From positions 1-64,000 of the forward strand of contig JAAYVD010000168.1 of the NCBI GenBank assembly GCA_012517355.1: a stretch of DNA of 64,000 bases, read 5' to 3'. The stretch comes from Candidatus Rifleibacteriota bacterium. Its GTDB lineage: Bacteria; Muiribacteriota; Ozemobacteria; Ozemobacterales; Ozemobacteraceae. The notes beneath the pieces are model-generated. The model searched no databases. It saw only the letters and a program-made list of their open reading frames with translations, and had not been told where the DNA came from. The translations under genes were made by a program, and so were the position numbers. Shown one piece after another: positions 50,665 through 59,412 of the stretch (the stretch's first letter is position 1; each line of letters begins with the position of its first letter).

Positions 50665-50751
50665 CGAGGTGAACGCGACAGCGTTCACCTCGCCAGCAGA
50701 AAGGGTCCAGGGCCATCGGCCCTGGTGGGGTGAAGGGGCAAAGCCCCTTCG
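50665..50751. repeat. Array of three perfect hairpins
   Basis: CGAGGTGAACGC/GCGTTCACCTCG (50665-50676, 50681-50692), CCAGGGCC/GGCCCTGG (50708-50715, 50719-50726) and GAAGGGGC/GCCCCTTC (50733-50740, 50744-50751). The first two resemble the hairpin block at 21.68-21.73 kb (ACCTCGCCAG junction), so this looks like a dispersed intergenic repeat. Confidence 0.6.
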
Positions 50752-50789
50752 GCAAGCCTTTATGCGGATCGTTGAAAAAAGACCGGCCT

Positions 50790-50813
50790 GGGCCGGGCCG
50801 GGCCGGGCCGGGC
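50790..50813. repeat. GGGCC pentanucleotide tandem repeat
   Basis: Four to five head-to-tail GGGCC units just upstream of the end of the membrane protein gene. A short repeat of this kind can vary in copy number by slippage. Confidence 0.6.
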
Positions 50814-50823
50814 GGAACCCGGG

Positions 50824-52623
50824 TCAGTTGCCGGAGGCGGGGTCGAACCGGATGAAGGTGACCTGGGTCACCGGATCACGCCAGGCAACCGTGAACCGCC
50901 AGGGCCCGGAGCGCTCCCCCGACCGCTGGAACTCGTTGCGGCAGATGGCGTCGAGGGTGGCCTGGTCGAGGGTGGAAGGCAGGGGCCGGGTCAGGTAGGC
51001 GAGGGTGGCGAAGACGCGAAAACCCCGTTCCCAGGCCAGTTTGAACAGTTCGCCGCGGCCGCGGGCGGCGAACAGGTCGCGATCGCCCGCGAAACAGAAG
51101 CCGTGCAGGACGGGCACCCCGAGCGAGAAGGAGAAGATGCCGTCGTCGAACTCCAGGACCCCGGAGCCGGGGACGGCGGCGGTCAGGCCGGCGGTGATGG
51201 CCTCGCGGTTGGCCCAGAAGCGGTAGAGGTGGTGGTTGTAGTCGGTGTTCCACTTGAGCCGTCCGAAGCCGTTGGCCTGCACGAGCACGAGCGCGACCAC
51301 GGCCAGTCCCAGGCCGAGGGCCCCGGGGCCCCCTTCCCGGGTGCAGGCAGGGGGGGTCGCGCCGCCTGCCGCGGCGGCCAGGGGGGATGGCCGTTCTCCC
51401 GCCGGGCGGCCTCGTTCGACGGGAACGAGCACGGGAGCAAGGGCGCGGGCCGCCAGCAGGTTGAACACCAGGATGGACCCCGCGAAATACCAGGGTCCGG
51501 TGTGGACCATCAACACGTTCACGAGGTTGTACAAACCCTTCAGCAGGACGTACCCGGACAGCACGAACAGCAGACGGCTGTCGGGGTCGGCCACCCAGCG
51601 CACCGGCAACCAGCCTGGTTCCGCCGGCGTGGCATCCGGGGAGTCGACGGCACCGCTCACGACCTGGCCCCCCTGCCCGCCACCGGCCGCCGGCCGGGCC
51701 AGCCAGAGGGCGGCGACGACCATCGGGGCCCAGAGCTGGACGGTCCGGTAGGCGATCTCCTTCCAGGCGAATCCCGTTTCCGAGCGGATCACCGGATTGG
51801 GGAGGAGCGTGTAGACCAGGCATCGGAGGTTTTCCCACAGCCCGAGCCCTCCCTTGACCAGCCCACTGAGCGGCAGCAGGGAACCGGCGCGGATCTGGTT
51901 GTAGGCGAGGAAGGCGCCGAGGACGGCCACGGGAACGGCCAGGAAAACCAGGAGGCCTTCCCCCCGGCGGCCCGCCCAGGCGGAGGTCAGCAGGATCAGC
52001 ACCAGCGGGGGCAGGAGCAGGAACCCGTCGTCGAGACGGGCCAGGGTCAGCAGCGTGAGCAGGCAGGACAGGAGCAGCAACCTCCCGCGGCCGGCCCGAC
52101 CGAAGACGTCGCACCGCACCAGGAACAGGATCAGGATGCCGAACAGGCAGATGGACAGCGGTGATTCCATCCCGTTCACGAAGCTCCACGAGCTGCCGAA
52201 CTGCGGCTCCAGGAGGGCGAATCCCAGGTAATACCACCCGGGAACGGCGGCCAGCAGGGCGGCGGCGAACGACCCGGTCAGGTCGAGGACGGCGAGGGCG
52301 AAACAGGCCAGGCCGGCGGTGGCCAGGGCCAGGCCGAGCAGGAAGGCGCCCATGAGCAGGAACTCCTGGTCGTCCGGGTCGCCGAGGGCGGCGAGGCCGG
52401 ACAACGTCCACTGCCAGAGCGGGTGGAACCCGTTGATCGGATGGGTTCCGTCGAAGGTGAAGAAGTTATTCCCCTGCGAATGCCGCGCCACCGCCAGGTA
52501 GGTGAAGGCGTCGGTGGCGAAGAACTGGAAGGCGGCGACCGGGCCACGTTCCATCAGGAGGGCCACCGGCGGATAGAGGATGGCCAGGACGACGAGGACG
52601 ACCAGCAGACCGCCGCGGCTCAC
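50824..52623 (-). CDS. Multi-pass GT-C-type glycosyltransferase-like membrane protein
   Basis: A 599-residue inner-membrane protein with ~11 helices. The first loop carries FFATDAFTYLAVARHSQGNN then FFTFDGTHPINGFHPLW, an acidic residue in the position of the catalytic Asp of GT-C lipid-linked sugar transferases. A C-terminal soluble domain (VLEFDDGIFSFSLGVPVLHG, then FATLAYLTRP) follows. A ~40-residue Pro/Gly-rich insert (about 393-433) interrupts the helices. The start is GTG at 52623, 6 nt after the upstream gene's stop, with no obvious ribosome site, so coupling is likely. The acceptor and donor are unknown. Confidence 0.75.
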   Translation of the reverse strand: MSRGGLLVVLVVLAILYPPVALLMERGPVAAFQFFATDAFTYLAVARHSQGNNFFTFDGTHPINGFHPLWQWTLSGLAALGDPDDQEFLLMGAFLLGLALATAGLACFALAVLDLTGSFAAALLAAVPGWYYLGFALLEPQFGSSWSFVNGMESPLSICLFGILILFLVRCDVFGRAGRGRLLLLSCLLTLLTLARLDDGFLLLPPLVLILLTSAWAGRRGEGLLVFLAVPVAVLGAFLAYNQIRAGSLLPLSGLVKGGLGLWENLRCLVYTLLPNPVIRSETGFAWKEIAYRTVQLWAPMVVAALWLARPAAGGGQGGQVVSGAVDSPDATPAEPGWLPVRWVADPDSRLLFVLSGYVLLKGLYNLVNVLMVHTGPWYFAGSILVFNLLAARALAPVLVPVERGRPAGERPSPLAAAAGGATPPACTREGGPGALGLGLAVVALVLVQANGFGRLKWNTDYNHHLYRFWANREAITAGLTAAVPGSGVLEFDDGIFSFSLGVPVLHGFCFAGDRDLFAARGRGELFKLAWERGFRVFATLAYLTRPLPSTLDQATLDAICRNEFQRSGERSGPWRFTVAWRDPVTQVTFIRFDPASGN

Positions 52624-52629
52624 CGGGGG

Positions 52630-53280
52630 CTACTGCTCGATTGGCGCTCCGCATTGGCTGCACGGTCTGATGTTGCCGTCTTCATCGGTCGAAATCGTCA
52701 CCCAGCCGTTGCAATAGGCACAATGGGTCTTGCCGTGGGTTTTCTCGATCGCGGCACAGGCCCGCTCGAGTTCCTCGATGGCGTCGAGAAGAGACTCGCG
52801 CGCCGCCTTGGCCTGAGCAACCGCCCAATCGCACAACTCCCCTTTGCGCCGGCCGATCGGACACTGGATCAACGCTTTGGCGGTATTGGGCGCGCGCTTG
52901 TAGACACCGTCGATGATGGTGAACGATCTGCTGACCGAAGATCGGACCGCCGGGTACGGATCAAAAGGCAGAATTCTGCCCACGTCCGTGTTGGCGTCGA
53001 ACCAGCGTTTGACGGGCTCGAGCGATTCGCGCATCTGCCCGAAGTAGCTGCCCTTGAAGGCCCCGTAGTCGAGACCACCGTTCTGGATCGTGTCGGTGAT
53101 GAATTCCTGCAGATTCACGGCAACGTAACCGATCTGCTGACGCATCTGCTTGAGCATGCCCCACTGCTCGTTGAGCGATTTCGCCAGGGCCTTGGCTCCG
53201 GCAGCCTCGACTTGCGCGCACAGCCCACCAATGACGATGCCGACCGCGAGAATCAGGAAGAGAGAACGGCGAATTTTCAT
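52630..53280 (-). CDS. Exported protein with C-terminal CxxC pairs, low GC
   Basis: A 216-residue protein that I do not recognise. ATG at 53280 follows GAGGAGG. A signal peptide (MKIRRSLFLILAVGIVIGGL, cleavage near VEAAGA) directs export. The middle is helical and amphipathic (LAKSLNEQWGMLKQMRQQIG). The end carries a zinc-ribbon-like pair, HCAYCNGW and PCSQCGAPIE, unusual for an exported protein. GC content (roughly 58%) is below that of its neighbours, and the promoter region is AT-rich, which suggests horizontal acquisition. It lies next to the GT-C-like gene and probably shares a transcript with it. Confidence 0.8.
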   Translation of the reverse strand: MKIRRSLFLILAVGIVIGGLCAQVEAAGAKALAKSLNEQWGMLKQMRQQIGYVAVNLQEFITDTIQNGGLDYGAFKGSYFGQMRESLEPVKRWFDANTDVGRILPFDPYPAVRSSVSRSFTIIDGVYKRAPNTAKALIQCPIGRRKGELCDWAVAQAKAARESLLDAIEELERACAAIEKTHGKTHCAYCNGWVTISTDEDGNIRPCSQCGAPIEQ

Positions 53281-53352
53281 GTGTGCCTCCTCGGCTAGTC
53301 CGGTGTCAGGTTGAGGGGAAACTGGAACTCCTTGATTTGATAATGCCATTCC

Positions 53353-53380
53353 AGTATAGCACCATTTTGTCTTGTTGCAA
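53353..53380 (-). promoter_or_regulatory. Sigma70 promoter of the low-GC exported protein
   Basis: On the minus strand TTGCAA, 16-nt spacer ending in TGC, TATACT: a near-consensus extended -10 promoter. Predicted transcription start is near 53346, leaving a ~66-nt leader before ATG at 53280. Confidence 0.65.
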
Positions 53381-53390
53381 GAAAGCGAGT

Positions 53391-53715
53391 CGCGCCATCT
53401 CCCGGGAACGCTCCGCCCTGGACCTCGTTCCGGCCGGCCGGGACGACCTGGCCGCCCTGCTGGTGGCCCACGGGGCCCGGATCATCCACCCGGACCGGGA
53501 CGAGACAGCGTCCTGGCTCGCCGACCAGGGATATGCCCAGGCCCTGCGCCTGCTGGGCGGGGGGAAGGGAAGCGCCCGCGCCGACCTCGGGCCCGCACTG
53601 TTCGCGGCCGCCCGGGAGGGGAACGCCGCTCTGCTCGGGCAGATTCTCGACCAGGGGGCTCCCCCCGACGCCACCGACGACGATGGCTGGACCGCCATGC
53701 ACCTGGCTTCCGGAC
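53391..53715 (+). pseudogene. Ankyrin-repeat protein remnant
   Basis: An open stretch without start codon or ribosome site. It encodes two ankyrin-like units: RSALDLVPAGRDDLAALLVA then HGARI, and LGPALFAAAREGNAALLGQI then LDQGAPPDATDDDGWTAMHL. The similarity stops abruptly at 53715, and the 5' side is cut by the AT-rich promoter region. This looks like the middle of a larger ankyrin protein gene left after deletion at both ends. It is not expressed from any visible signal. Confidence 0.65.
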
Positions 53716-53756
53716 GGCCCTCCCTTCCCTGCCGGAAAGGCCCTCCCGGAAACCGG

Positions 53757-56078
53757 TCAGGGCGTGGACGGGGCCTTCCCCTCCGTTCCGGTTTCCGGGG
53801 GCAGCAGGCCGAACGTCTTCAGGATGAAGGCGTATTCGAAGGCGATCTCGCGCAGGTAGTCGTAGCGGCCCGAGGCACCGGCGTGGCCCTGGCCCATGTT
53901 GGTCCGCAGCAGGAGGGGGTTGGTGTCGGTCTTCAGGGCGCGCAGGCGGGCCACGTATTTGGCGGGCTCCCAGTACATGACGCGGGCGTCGTTGAGGCCG
54001 GCGGTCACCAGCATGGGCGGATACGCCTTGGCGGCGATGTTGTCGTAGGGCGAGTAGGAGCGGATGTACGCGTAGTCGTCGGCCTTCTCGGGGTTTCCCC
54101 ACTCCTCGTATTCCTCGACGGTCAGGGGCAGGGACGGGTCGAGCATGGTGTTGATGGCGTCGACGAACGGCACGTCGGCGACCACGGCGCCCCACAGGTC
54201 GGGCCGCAGGTTGGTGACCGCGCCCATCAGCAGGCCCCCGGCGCTGCCGCCGTTGATGGCCAGCCGGTCGGTCGCGGTGTAGCCCTCGCGCACCAGGTGC
54301 TCGGCGCAGGCGATGAAATCGGTGAACGAGTGCATCTTGTTCTGCAGCTTGCCGTCGAGATACCACCGGCGGCCCATCTCCTCGCCGCCCCGGATGTGGG
54401 CGACGGCGTAGAGGAACCCACGCTCGAGGAGCGACAGCCGGGTGCTGGAGAAATAGGGGTCGTTCGAGGACCCGTAGGCCCCGTAGGCGGTCAGGTACAT
54501 CGGGTGGCTCCCGTCGCGCTTGAACCCGCGCGGCCCGACGAGGGAGATGGGGACGCGGGTGCCGTCGGCGGCGACCGCCTCGAGTCGCTCGACCTGGAGG
54601 CTGGCCGGGTCGTAGCCACCCAGCACCTCCTTGCGTTTTCGCAGTTCGAGCCGGCGGTCGGCGAAATGGTAGTCGTAGACGGTCTCGGGGGTGACCAGCG
54701 AGGTGTAGTGGAAACGCAGGTATCCCGCGGTGAACTCGCGGTTGCCGCCCATCCAGTAGCTCCAGACCGGCTCGTCAAACGGGATCTCATGGAACGTGCG
54801 GGTGGCCATGTCGCAGACGCGGAGGCGCTGCAGGCCGCCCCGACGCTCGAGGACGACCAGCCACTTCTCGAACACCTCGATGCCGTCGATCTTGACGCCG
54901 GGGGTGTGGGGGATGAACTCGCGCCAGCCCGGGACGGGGCCGGCCCGGTTGGCCCCCAGGCCCGGCGCGGCACTGCCGTCCCGCGTCGCCATCGTGGCCG
55001 GTTCGGAGGCCGGCACGAGGGCAGCCACGGCACCGGGCCGGTCGGGCCCCTCGAGGACCTTGAAGTCGAGCGCGTCCTGGTTGGTCACCACGAAGAACGA
55101 GGACCCGTGGTGCTCGACCGTGTACTGGACCTCCTGGACCCGCGGCAGCAGCACGGTGAACGTGCCTTCGGGATGGTCGGCATCGAGCACGCGGACCTCG
55201 GAGGTGGTGTTGCTGTCGCTGCTGAGCAGCAGGAACCGGTCGTCGCGGGTCTTGCCGGGACCGAGGTTGAACCGGTCGTCGGTCTCCTCGAAGACGAGGG
55301 CGTCGCGGGAGGGGTCCTCGCCCAGCCGGTGCCGGTAGACGCGCCAGGGGCGGTGGGCGTCGTTGAGCACCGCGTAGAAGAGCGTGCGGTTGTCGTTGGC
55401 CCAGGCCACGCCGGGGGCGGTGTTGGGGATCTTCTCGGGAAACAGCCGGCCGGTGGCCAGTTCCTTCACCTGGAGGGCGTAGGTCTCGCCGCCCGCCTCG
55501 TCGATGGCGAAGGCCAGCAGGCGGTGGTCGGGGCTGACCTCGAGGGTGCCCAGGTCGAAGCAGGTCTTGCCGACCGCCATGGCGTTCTCGTCGAGCAGGA
55601 CCTCCTCGGGGGCCCCCTGGGCGTCCTTCCGGCGGCAGTGGATGCGGTACTGCCTGCCCTTTTCGGTGCGATCGTAGTAGAGGAAGGGGCCGTGTTTCTC
55701 GGGGACGGACAGGTCGGTCTCCTTGATGCGACCGACCATCTCCTGGAACAAACGCTCCTGGAACGCCTCGGTGTCGCGCATGACGTGGCGGGTGTAGCCG
55801 TTCTCGGCCTTGAGATAGCGGATCACTTCCGGGTTTTCCTTGTCGCGCAGCCAGAACCAGTCATCGACGAACCGTTCGCCGTGCAGGTCGCGCACGTGCG
55901 GCTGCGGCCGCGCCCGCGGCGGCCGGCGGTAGAAGGAGGCGGGCAGCCCGCCCGCCGCCGGGACCGGCCAGATCCAGGCGAGGACCAACAGCCCCGCCAG
56001 CACCGCGCGCCAACCCGGCTTCCGCCAGACCCGAGCCCCGTATGTGTCCAAAGTTGTCATTTTGTACTTGTACTCCAT
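53757..56078 (-). CDS. Oligopeptidase B (S9A prolyl oligopeptidase family), exported or anchored
   Basis: A ~773-residue serine peptidase. The N-terminal beta-propeller (~90-450) precedes the alpha/beta hydrolase domain. The catalytic triad is visible: Ser in INGGSAGGLLMG, Asp in TAGLNDARVMYWEP, His in MGQGHAGASGRY. YWEPAKYVARLRALKTD is typical of oligopeptidase B, which cleaves after basic residues in short peptides. An N-terminal hydrophobic segment (AVLAGLLVLAWIWPVPAAGG) indicates export, unusual for a family that is often cytoplasmic. A ~45-residue Pro/Gly/Ala insert (about 350-395) sits in the propeller. The start is uncertain: ATG at 56078 or 56060, neither with a good ribosome site. 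Confidence 0.92.
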   Translation of the reverse strand: MEYKYKMTTLDTYGARVWRKPGWRAVLAGLLVLAWIWPVPAAGGLPASFYRRPPRARPQPHVRDLHGERFVDDWFWLRDKENPEVIRYLKAENGYTRHVMRDTEAFQERLFQEMVGRIKETDLSVPEKHGPFLYYDRTEKGRQYRIHCRRKDAQGAPEEVLLDENAMAVGKTCFDLGTLEVSPDHRLLAFAIDEAGGETYALQVKELATGRLFPEKIPNTAPGVAWANDNRTLFYAVLNDAHRPWRVYRHRLGEDPSRDALVFEETDDRFNLGPGKTRDDRFLLLSSDSNTTSEVRVLDADHPEGTFTVLLPRVQEVQYTVEHHGSSFFVVTNQDALDFKVLEGPDRPGAVAALVPASEPATMATRDGSAAPGLGANRAGPVPGWREFIPHTPGVKIDGIEVFEKWLVVLERRGGLQRLRVCDMATRTFHEIPFDEPVWSYWMGGNREFTAGYLRFHYTSLVTPETVYDYHFADRRLELRKRKEVLGGYDPASLQVERLEAVAADGTRVPISLVGPRGFKRDGSHPMYLTAYGAYGSSNDPYFSSTRLSLLERGFLYAVAHIRGGEEMGRRWYLDGKLQNKMHSFTDFIACAEHLVREGYTATDRLAINGGSAGGLLMGAVTNLRPDLWGAVVADVPFVDAINTMLDPSLPLTVEEYEEWGNPEKADDYAYIRSYSPYDNIAAKAYPPMLVTAGLNDARVMYWEPAKYVARLRALKTDTNPLLLRTNMGQGHAGASGRYDYLREIAFEYAFILKTFGLLPPETGTEGKAPSTP

Positions 56079-56125
56079 CGATATTTCGCCCGACCGGCCC
56101 GCGGACCGGATGACCGGCGCGGGTA

Positions 56126-56134
56126 TGATACCAT
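56126..56134 (+). promoter_or_regulatory. Extended -10 promoter for the amidohydrolase gene
   Basis: TGATACCAT: TGn plus TACCAT. Predicted start is near 56141, ~24 nt before ATG at 56165. Confidence 0.45.
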
Positions 56135-56164
56135 GGAGGGAGCCCATCAAGGAGCGGAAACCGC

Positions 56165-57814
56165 ATGTCCCTTCCCGAATCCCGCGACTGGCTGTTCCGG
56201 CGGGCGACCCTGCACCTGGCCGGCCGCCCCCCCCTGCGTCCCGGCGCCCTGCTGGTCAAAGAGGGCCGCATCGCCTGGCTGGGCCCCGACGGGGAGGCTC
56301 CCACCCCGCCGCCCGGCGCCGAGGTGTTCGACCTGGCCGGGGCCACCCTGCTGCCGGGCTTCCAGGATTCCCACCTGCACCCGTTCATCGGGGCGACCGA
56401 CCTGGTCGAGTGCCGCCTGGAACCGGACGACGGTCCCGAAGCCTGCGCCCGGAAGGTGGCCGCCTACGCCGCCGCCCACCCCGACCGGCGGCTGCTCCGG
56501 GGCAGCGGCTGGGGCTACGGCGCCTTTCCCCCGACCGGCCCGCGCCGCGAGATCCTCGATGCCGTCGTCCCCGACCTGCCGGTCTTTCTCAAGGCCAACG
56601 ACGGCCACTCCGCCTGGGTCAACTCCGCCGCCCTGCGCCTGGGAGGCATCACCCGCGACACCGTCCCCCCGACCGGCGGGGTCATCGGACACGACCCGGC
56701 CACCGGCGAGCCCACGGGCGTGCTGCGCGAGTGGCCGGCGATGCTGCTGGTGGCCGACCATTTCCCCCTGCCCGGCCACGACGAGATGCTCGAGGGCGGC
56801 CGGCTGTTCCTCGCCGGGGCCGCCCGTTGCGGGCTGACCGCCATCCACGACGCCCAGGGGAAGGACCCCCACCCCGAACTGTGGCAGACCCTGGAACGCC
56901 GCGGCGAGCTGACCGTGCGGGTCTCCGCCTCGCGCCGCCTGCACCACGCCAAGGGGGTGGCCCAGCTCGACGACCTCCGGGCGGCGGTCGAGCGCCACCG
57001 GTCACCCCTGTTCCGCTTCACCTCCGCCAAGGTCTTCCTCGACGGCGTCGTCGAGGGGAACACCGCCTTCCTGCTGGAACCCTACGCCAACCGGCCCGAC
57101 ACCAGGGGCGAGCCGATGTGGGCCTCGGTCACCCACCTGGCGGAAATGACCGCCGACCTCGGCCGGATCGGACTGCCGATCCACGTGCACGCCGTCGGCG
57201 ATGCGGCCGTGCGGTTCACCCTCGACGCCATCGAGGCCGCGCAGGCCCTGGGCACCGACCCCGGCCTGCGGCACCAGATCACCCACGCCGACCTGGTCGA
57301 TCCCGCCGACCGGCCCCGGTTCGCCCGCCTGGGGGTGATCGCCAACCTGCAGCCGGCCTGGTTCTGCCGCGACTCCTCCTACGCGCGCATCACCCTGCCC
57401 GGCCTCGGGCCCGAACGCGCCGGCCGGCTGTACGCCCTGGCCAGCCTCCTCCGGCTGGGAACCCGCGTCGCCTGCTCGACCGACTGGCCGTTCATGGGGG
57501 ACCGCGTCGACCTGTCGCCGCTGAACTCGATCCGTACCGCCATCCTGCGCCGCAGCGTCGGCCAGCCCCCCGGCGAGGAACTGAACCCCGCCGAGGCGGT
57601 CGACCTGCCGACCATGCTCGACCTGCACACGCTGGGGTCGGCGTATGCCAACTTCCGGGAGGCCGAAACCGGCTCGCTGGAAGTGGGCAAGCTCGCCGAC
57701 CTGGTGGCCCTCGACCGCGACCTCCACGCGACCCCCACCGAGGACCTGCACCTGGCCCGGCCGGTGCTGACCCTGCTGGGCGGCCGCCCCGTCTGGCGGG
57801 AACCCGGCCGGTGA
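56165..57814 (+). CDS. YtcJ-like metal-dependent amidohydrolase
   Basis: A 549-residue member of the amidohydrolase_3 family. Metal ligands are seen in GFQDSHLHPF (HxH), FTSAKVFLDG (bridging Lys), IHVHAVGDAAV, HQITHADLV and the Asp in CSTDWPFMG. A composite N/C-terminal beta-sandwich surrounds the barrel (LLVKEGRIAWLGPDG; GKLADLVALDRDL). It has no signal peptide and is probably cytoplasmic. The substrate is unknown; YtcJ relatives hydrolyse amide or formamide bonds, and some are exoenzymes. ATG at 56165 is preceded by AAGGAG at 10 nt. Confidence 0.9.
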   Translation: MSLPESRDWLFRRATLHLAGRPPLRPGALLVKEGRIAWLGPDGEAPTPPPGAEVFDLAGATLLPGFQDSHLHPFIGATDLVECRLEPDDGPEACARKVAAYAAAHPDRRLLRGSGWGYGAFPPTGPRREILDAVVPDLPVFLKANDGHSAWVNSAALRLGGITRDTVPPTGGVIGHDPATGEPTGVLREWPAMLLVADHFPLPGHDEMLEGGRLFLAGAARCGLTAIHDAQGKDPHPELWQTLERRGELTVRVSASRRLHHAKGVAQLDDLRAAVERHRSPLFRFTSAKVFLDGVVEGNTAFLLEPYANRPDTRGEPMWASVTHLAEMTADLGRIGLPIHVHAVGDAAVRFTLDAIEAAQALGTDPGLRHQITHADLVDPADRPRFARLGVIANLQPAWFCRDSSYARITLPGLGPERAGRLYALASLLRLGTRVACSTDWPFMGDRVDLSPLNSIRTAILRRSVGQPPGEELNPAEAVDLPTMLDLHTLGSAYANFREAETGSLEVGKLADLVALDRDLHATPTEDLHLARPVLTLLGGRPVWREPGR

Positions 57815-57854
57815 GCGGGCGGTTCCGAGGCGCCCGCGGCGGCGGCAGGCGCCC

Positions 57855-59210
57855 GTGCGCCTGCCGCCCCCCGACATCCAGGGTGGTTATGCCGCACCCG
57901 GCGGCGGAGCCGGCCCCGGACCCGGCGCCGCCGTCCCCTCGGACGGGTCTGGCCCCGGACCGTCGATGACGTCCGCCATGACCGCACCCACTGGCGGAGC
58001 CGGAGCCGGAGCCGGACCAGCGGCGACGCCCCCCGCCGCCGCTGCACCAGCGACCGCTGGACCCTTTTCCGACCAGGGCCCCGGGCCACAGGCAACCACC
58101 CAGCCGGAACCGTCACCGGCCACCGACTTCCGACGGCCACCCACGCGGGCGGAGGCGGTCGAGTTCGGCCTGCTGCTGGCGCTGCTGGTGCCGTTCTACA
58201 CCTGGCTGCTGCCGCAGGAGGGGCCGCTCCAGTGGGCGGGCTTCGCCCTCGTCGCCATGGTCATTGTCTACATCGTCTGGTTCTCGCCGCACCGCCGACT
58301 CGAAGCCGCCGCCCGCCGCAGCCTGCTCGAGGTGCCGGCGATGCTGGCCTGGAGCATGGTCGTCATCTGGGGCATCCTTCCCCTGGGGCCCTTGGGCAAG
58401 ATGGCGGGCAACGGCCTGATCGGCTGGACCGTGGTCTACATCCTGTTCTTCGCCCGCCAGGCCCAGGGCGACTCCTGGGAGGACTGGGGCATGGGTGACC
58501 CGTGGCGGTATCTCGCCGCCCTGCGCGCCGGGCCCCGCCGCCGCGAGGTCTGGCTGGCCCTGCTCGGCGTCAACCTCGCCCTGGCCCTGGCTTGCTGGTT
58601 CGCCGACGACACCGTGCACGCCATCGTCCACCGGGCCCTGCGCAAGGCATTCGGCCTGCGCCACGAGGGGCATCTCCCCTTCCCGGCCCTTCTGGCGGTC
58701 GTGCTCCCCGCCGCCAACCTGTTGCTGGCCTTCGTCCGCTACGACAACCTGCGGGAGGCCGGCCGCCTGCTCGGCTGGTACTTCGCCCTCGGGTCGGCGG
58801 GGGCGATGCTCGCCGGGTACTGGTACATCTACGTGATCCACGCCGGGTGGGTCGAGATCCAGCCGATGAGGGGGCTGACCGGCATGGGCGGCTACGTGCT
58901 GTGGGGAACCCTGCAGGAACTGCTGTTTCTGAGCTATTTCAACACCCGCATCCGGAAGGGGCTCGACAGCCCCCTGCTGTCGGCCCTGCTGACCGCGATC
59001 GTGTTCTCGCTCTACCACCTGACCGCCTACACCCTGATGGGCATCTGCTTCGCGGTGATGATCGTCTGGGCGCTGCTCTTCCAGGCCGCCCCCAACCTGT
59101 TCCTGCTCGGGTTCGTCCACGGCATCAGCGGCGGCTTCGGCACGGCCTTCGCCATCCAGGGCATGCCGCCGATCCGGATCAAGGCCTCGGTGGGCCCCTT
59201 CAACCGCTGA
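57855..59210 (+). CDS. CPBP-like intramembrane protein (degenerate motif 1)
   Basis: A protein of up to 451 residues with a Gly/Pro/Ala-rich N-terminus (~85 residues) followed by 8-10 membrane helices. The C-terminal half resembles CPBP (CAAX protease and bacteriocin-processing) intramembrane proteases. It has LWGTLQELLFLSYFNTR in place of the EExxxR motif (the first Glu is Gln), then VFSLYHLTAY and LGFVHGISGGFGTAFA, which supply the two His-containing motifs. Activity may therefore be altered. GTG at 57855 is the most upstream start; ATGs at 57966 or 57978 are equally plausible, and no ribosome site decides. It follows the amidohydrolase by 40 nt and may be co-transcribed. Confidence 0.6.
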   Translation: MRLPPPDIQGGYAAPGGGAGPGPGAAVPSDGSGPGPSMTSAMTAPTGGAGAGAGPAATPPAAAAPATAGPFSDQGPGPQATTQPEPSPATDFRRPPTRAEAVEFGLLLALLVPFYTWLLPQEGPLQWAGFALVAMVIVYIVWFSPHRRLEAAARRSLLEVPAMLAWSMVVIWGILPLGPLGKMAGNGLIGWTVVYILFFARQAQGDSWEDWGMGDPWRYLAALRAGPRRREVWLALLGVNLALALACWFADDTVHAIVHRALRKAFGLRHEGHLPFPALLAVVLPAANLLLAFVRYDNLREAGRLLGWYFALGSAGAMLAGYWYIYVIHAGWVEIQPMRGLTGMGGYVLWGTLQELLFLSYFNTRIRKGLDSPLLSALLTAIVFSLYHLTAYTLMGICFAVMIVWALLFQAAPNLFLLGFVHGISGGFGTAFAIQGMPPIRIKASVGPFNR

Positions 59211-59412
59211 GCGGCCCCCGCCGGGTTTGGCCAAGGCCAGGGCTAAAGACGGCGGCCAAAGCGGGGACCGGATCTCCTCCCGGCCGGGTCCGGACGGCAT
59301 CGCCCCGGCCCGCGGCAATAGGCCACCACCCGGGCCCCGGCGGCACGTGGAGTCGCCCTTCACCGGCGGCCAACCCTGCCGCCAGGAACCCGCCTGGTCA
59401 GCCCCGCCCCGG

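Larger units (their letters stand above)
50396..50823. other. Intergenic region with stacked hairpins and GGGCC pentamers
   Basis: No supportable gene. It contains the hairpin array (50665-50751) and the GGGCC tandem (50790-50813) described separately. Otherwise nothing recognised. Confidence 0.55.
53281..53756. other. Region between divergent genes holding a promoter and an ankyrin-repeat remnant
   Basis: No intact gene. The minus-strand promoter (53353-53380) serves the low-GC exported protein. Downstream on the plus strand is a decayed ankyrin-repeat fragment (53391-53715) that ends where the oligopeptidase B gene ends. Confidence 0.6.

Noticed and set aside
53283-56837. A long plus-strand open frame across the oligopeptidase B gene
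   Set aside because: It is the antisense shadow of a well-supported minus-strand gene, open because of high GC. Only its first ~330 nt hold real (ankyrin-like) similarity.
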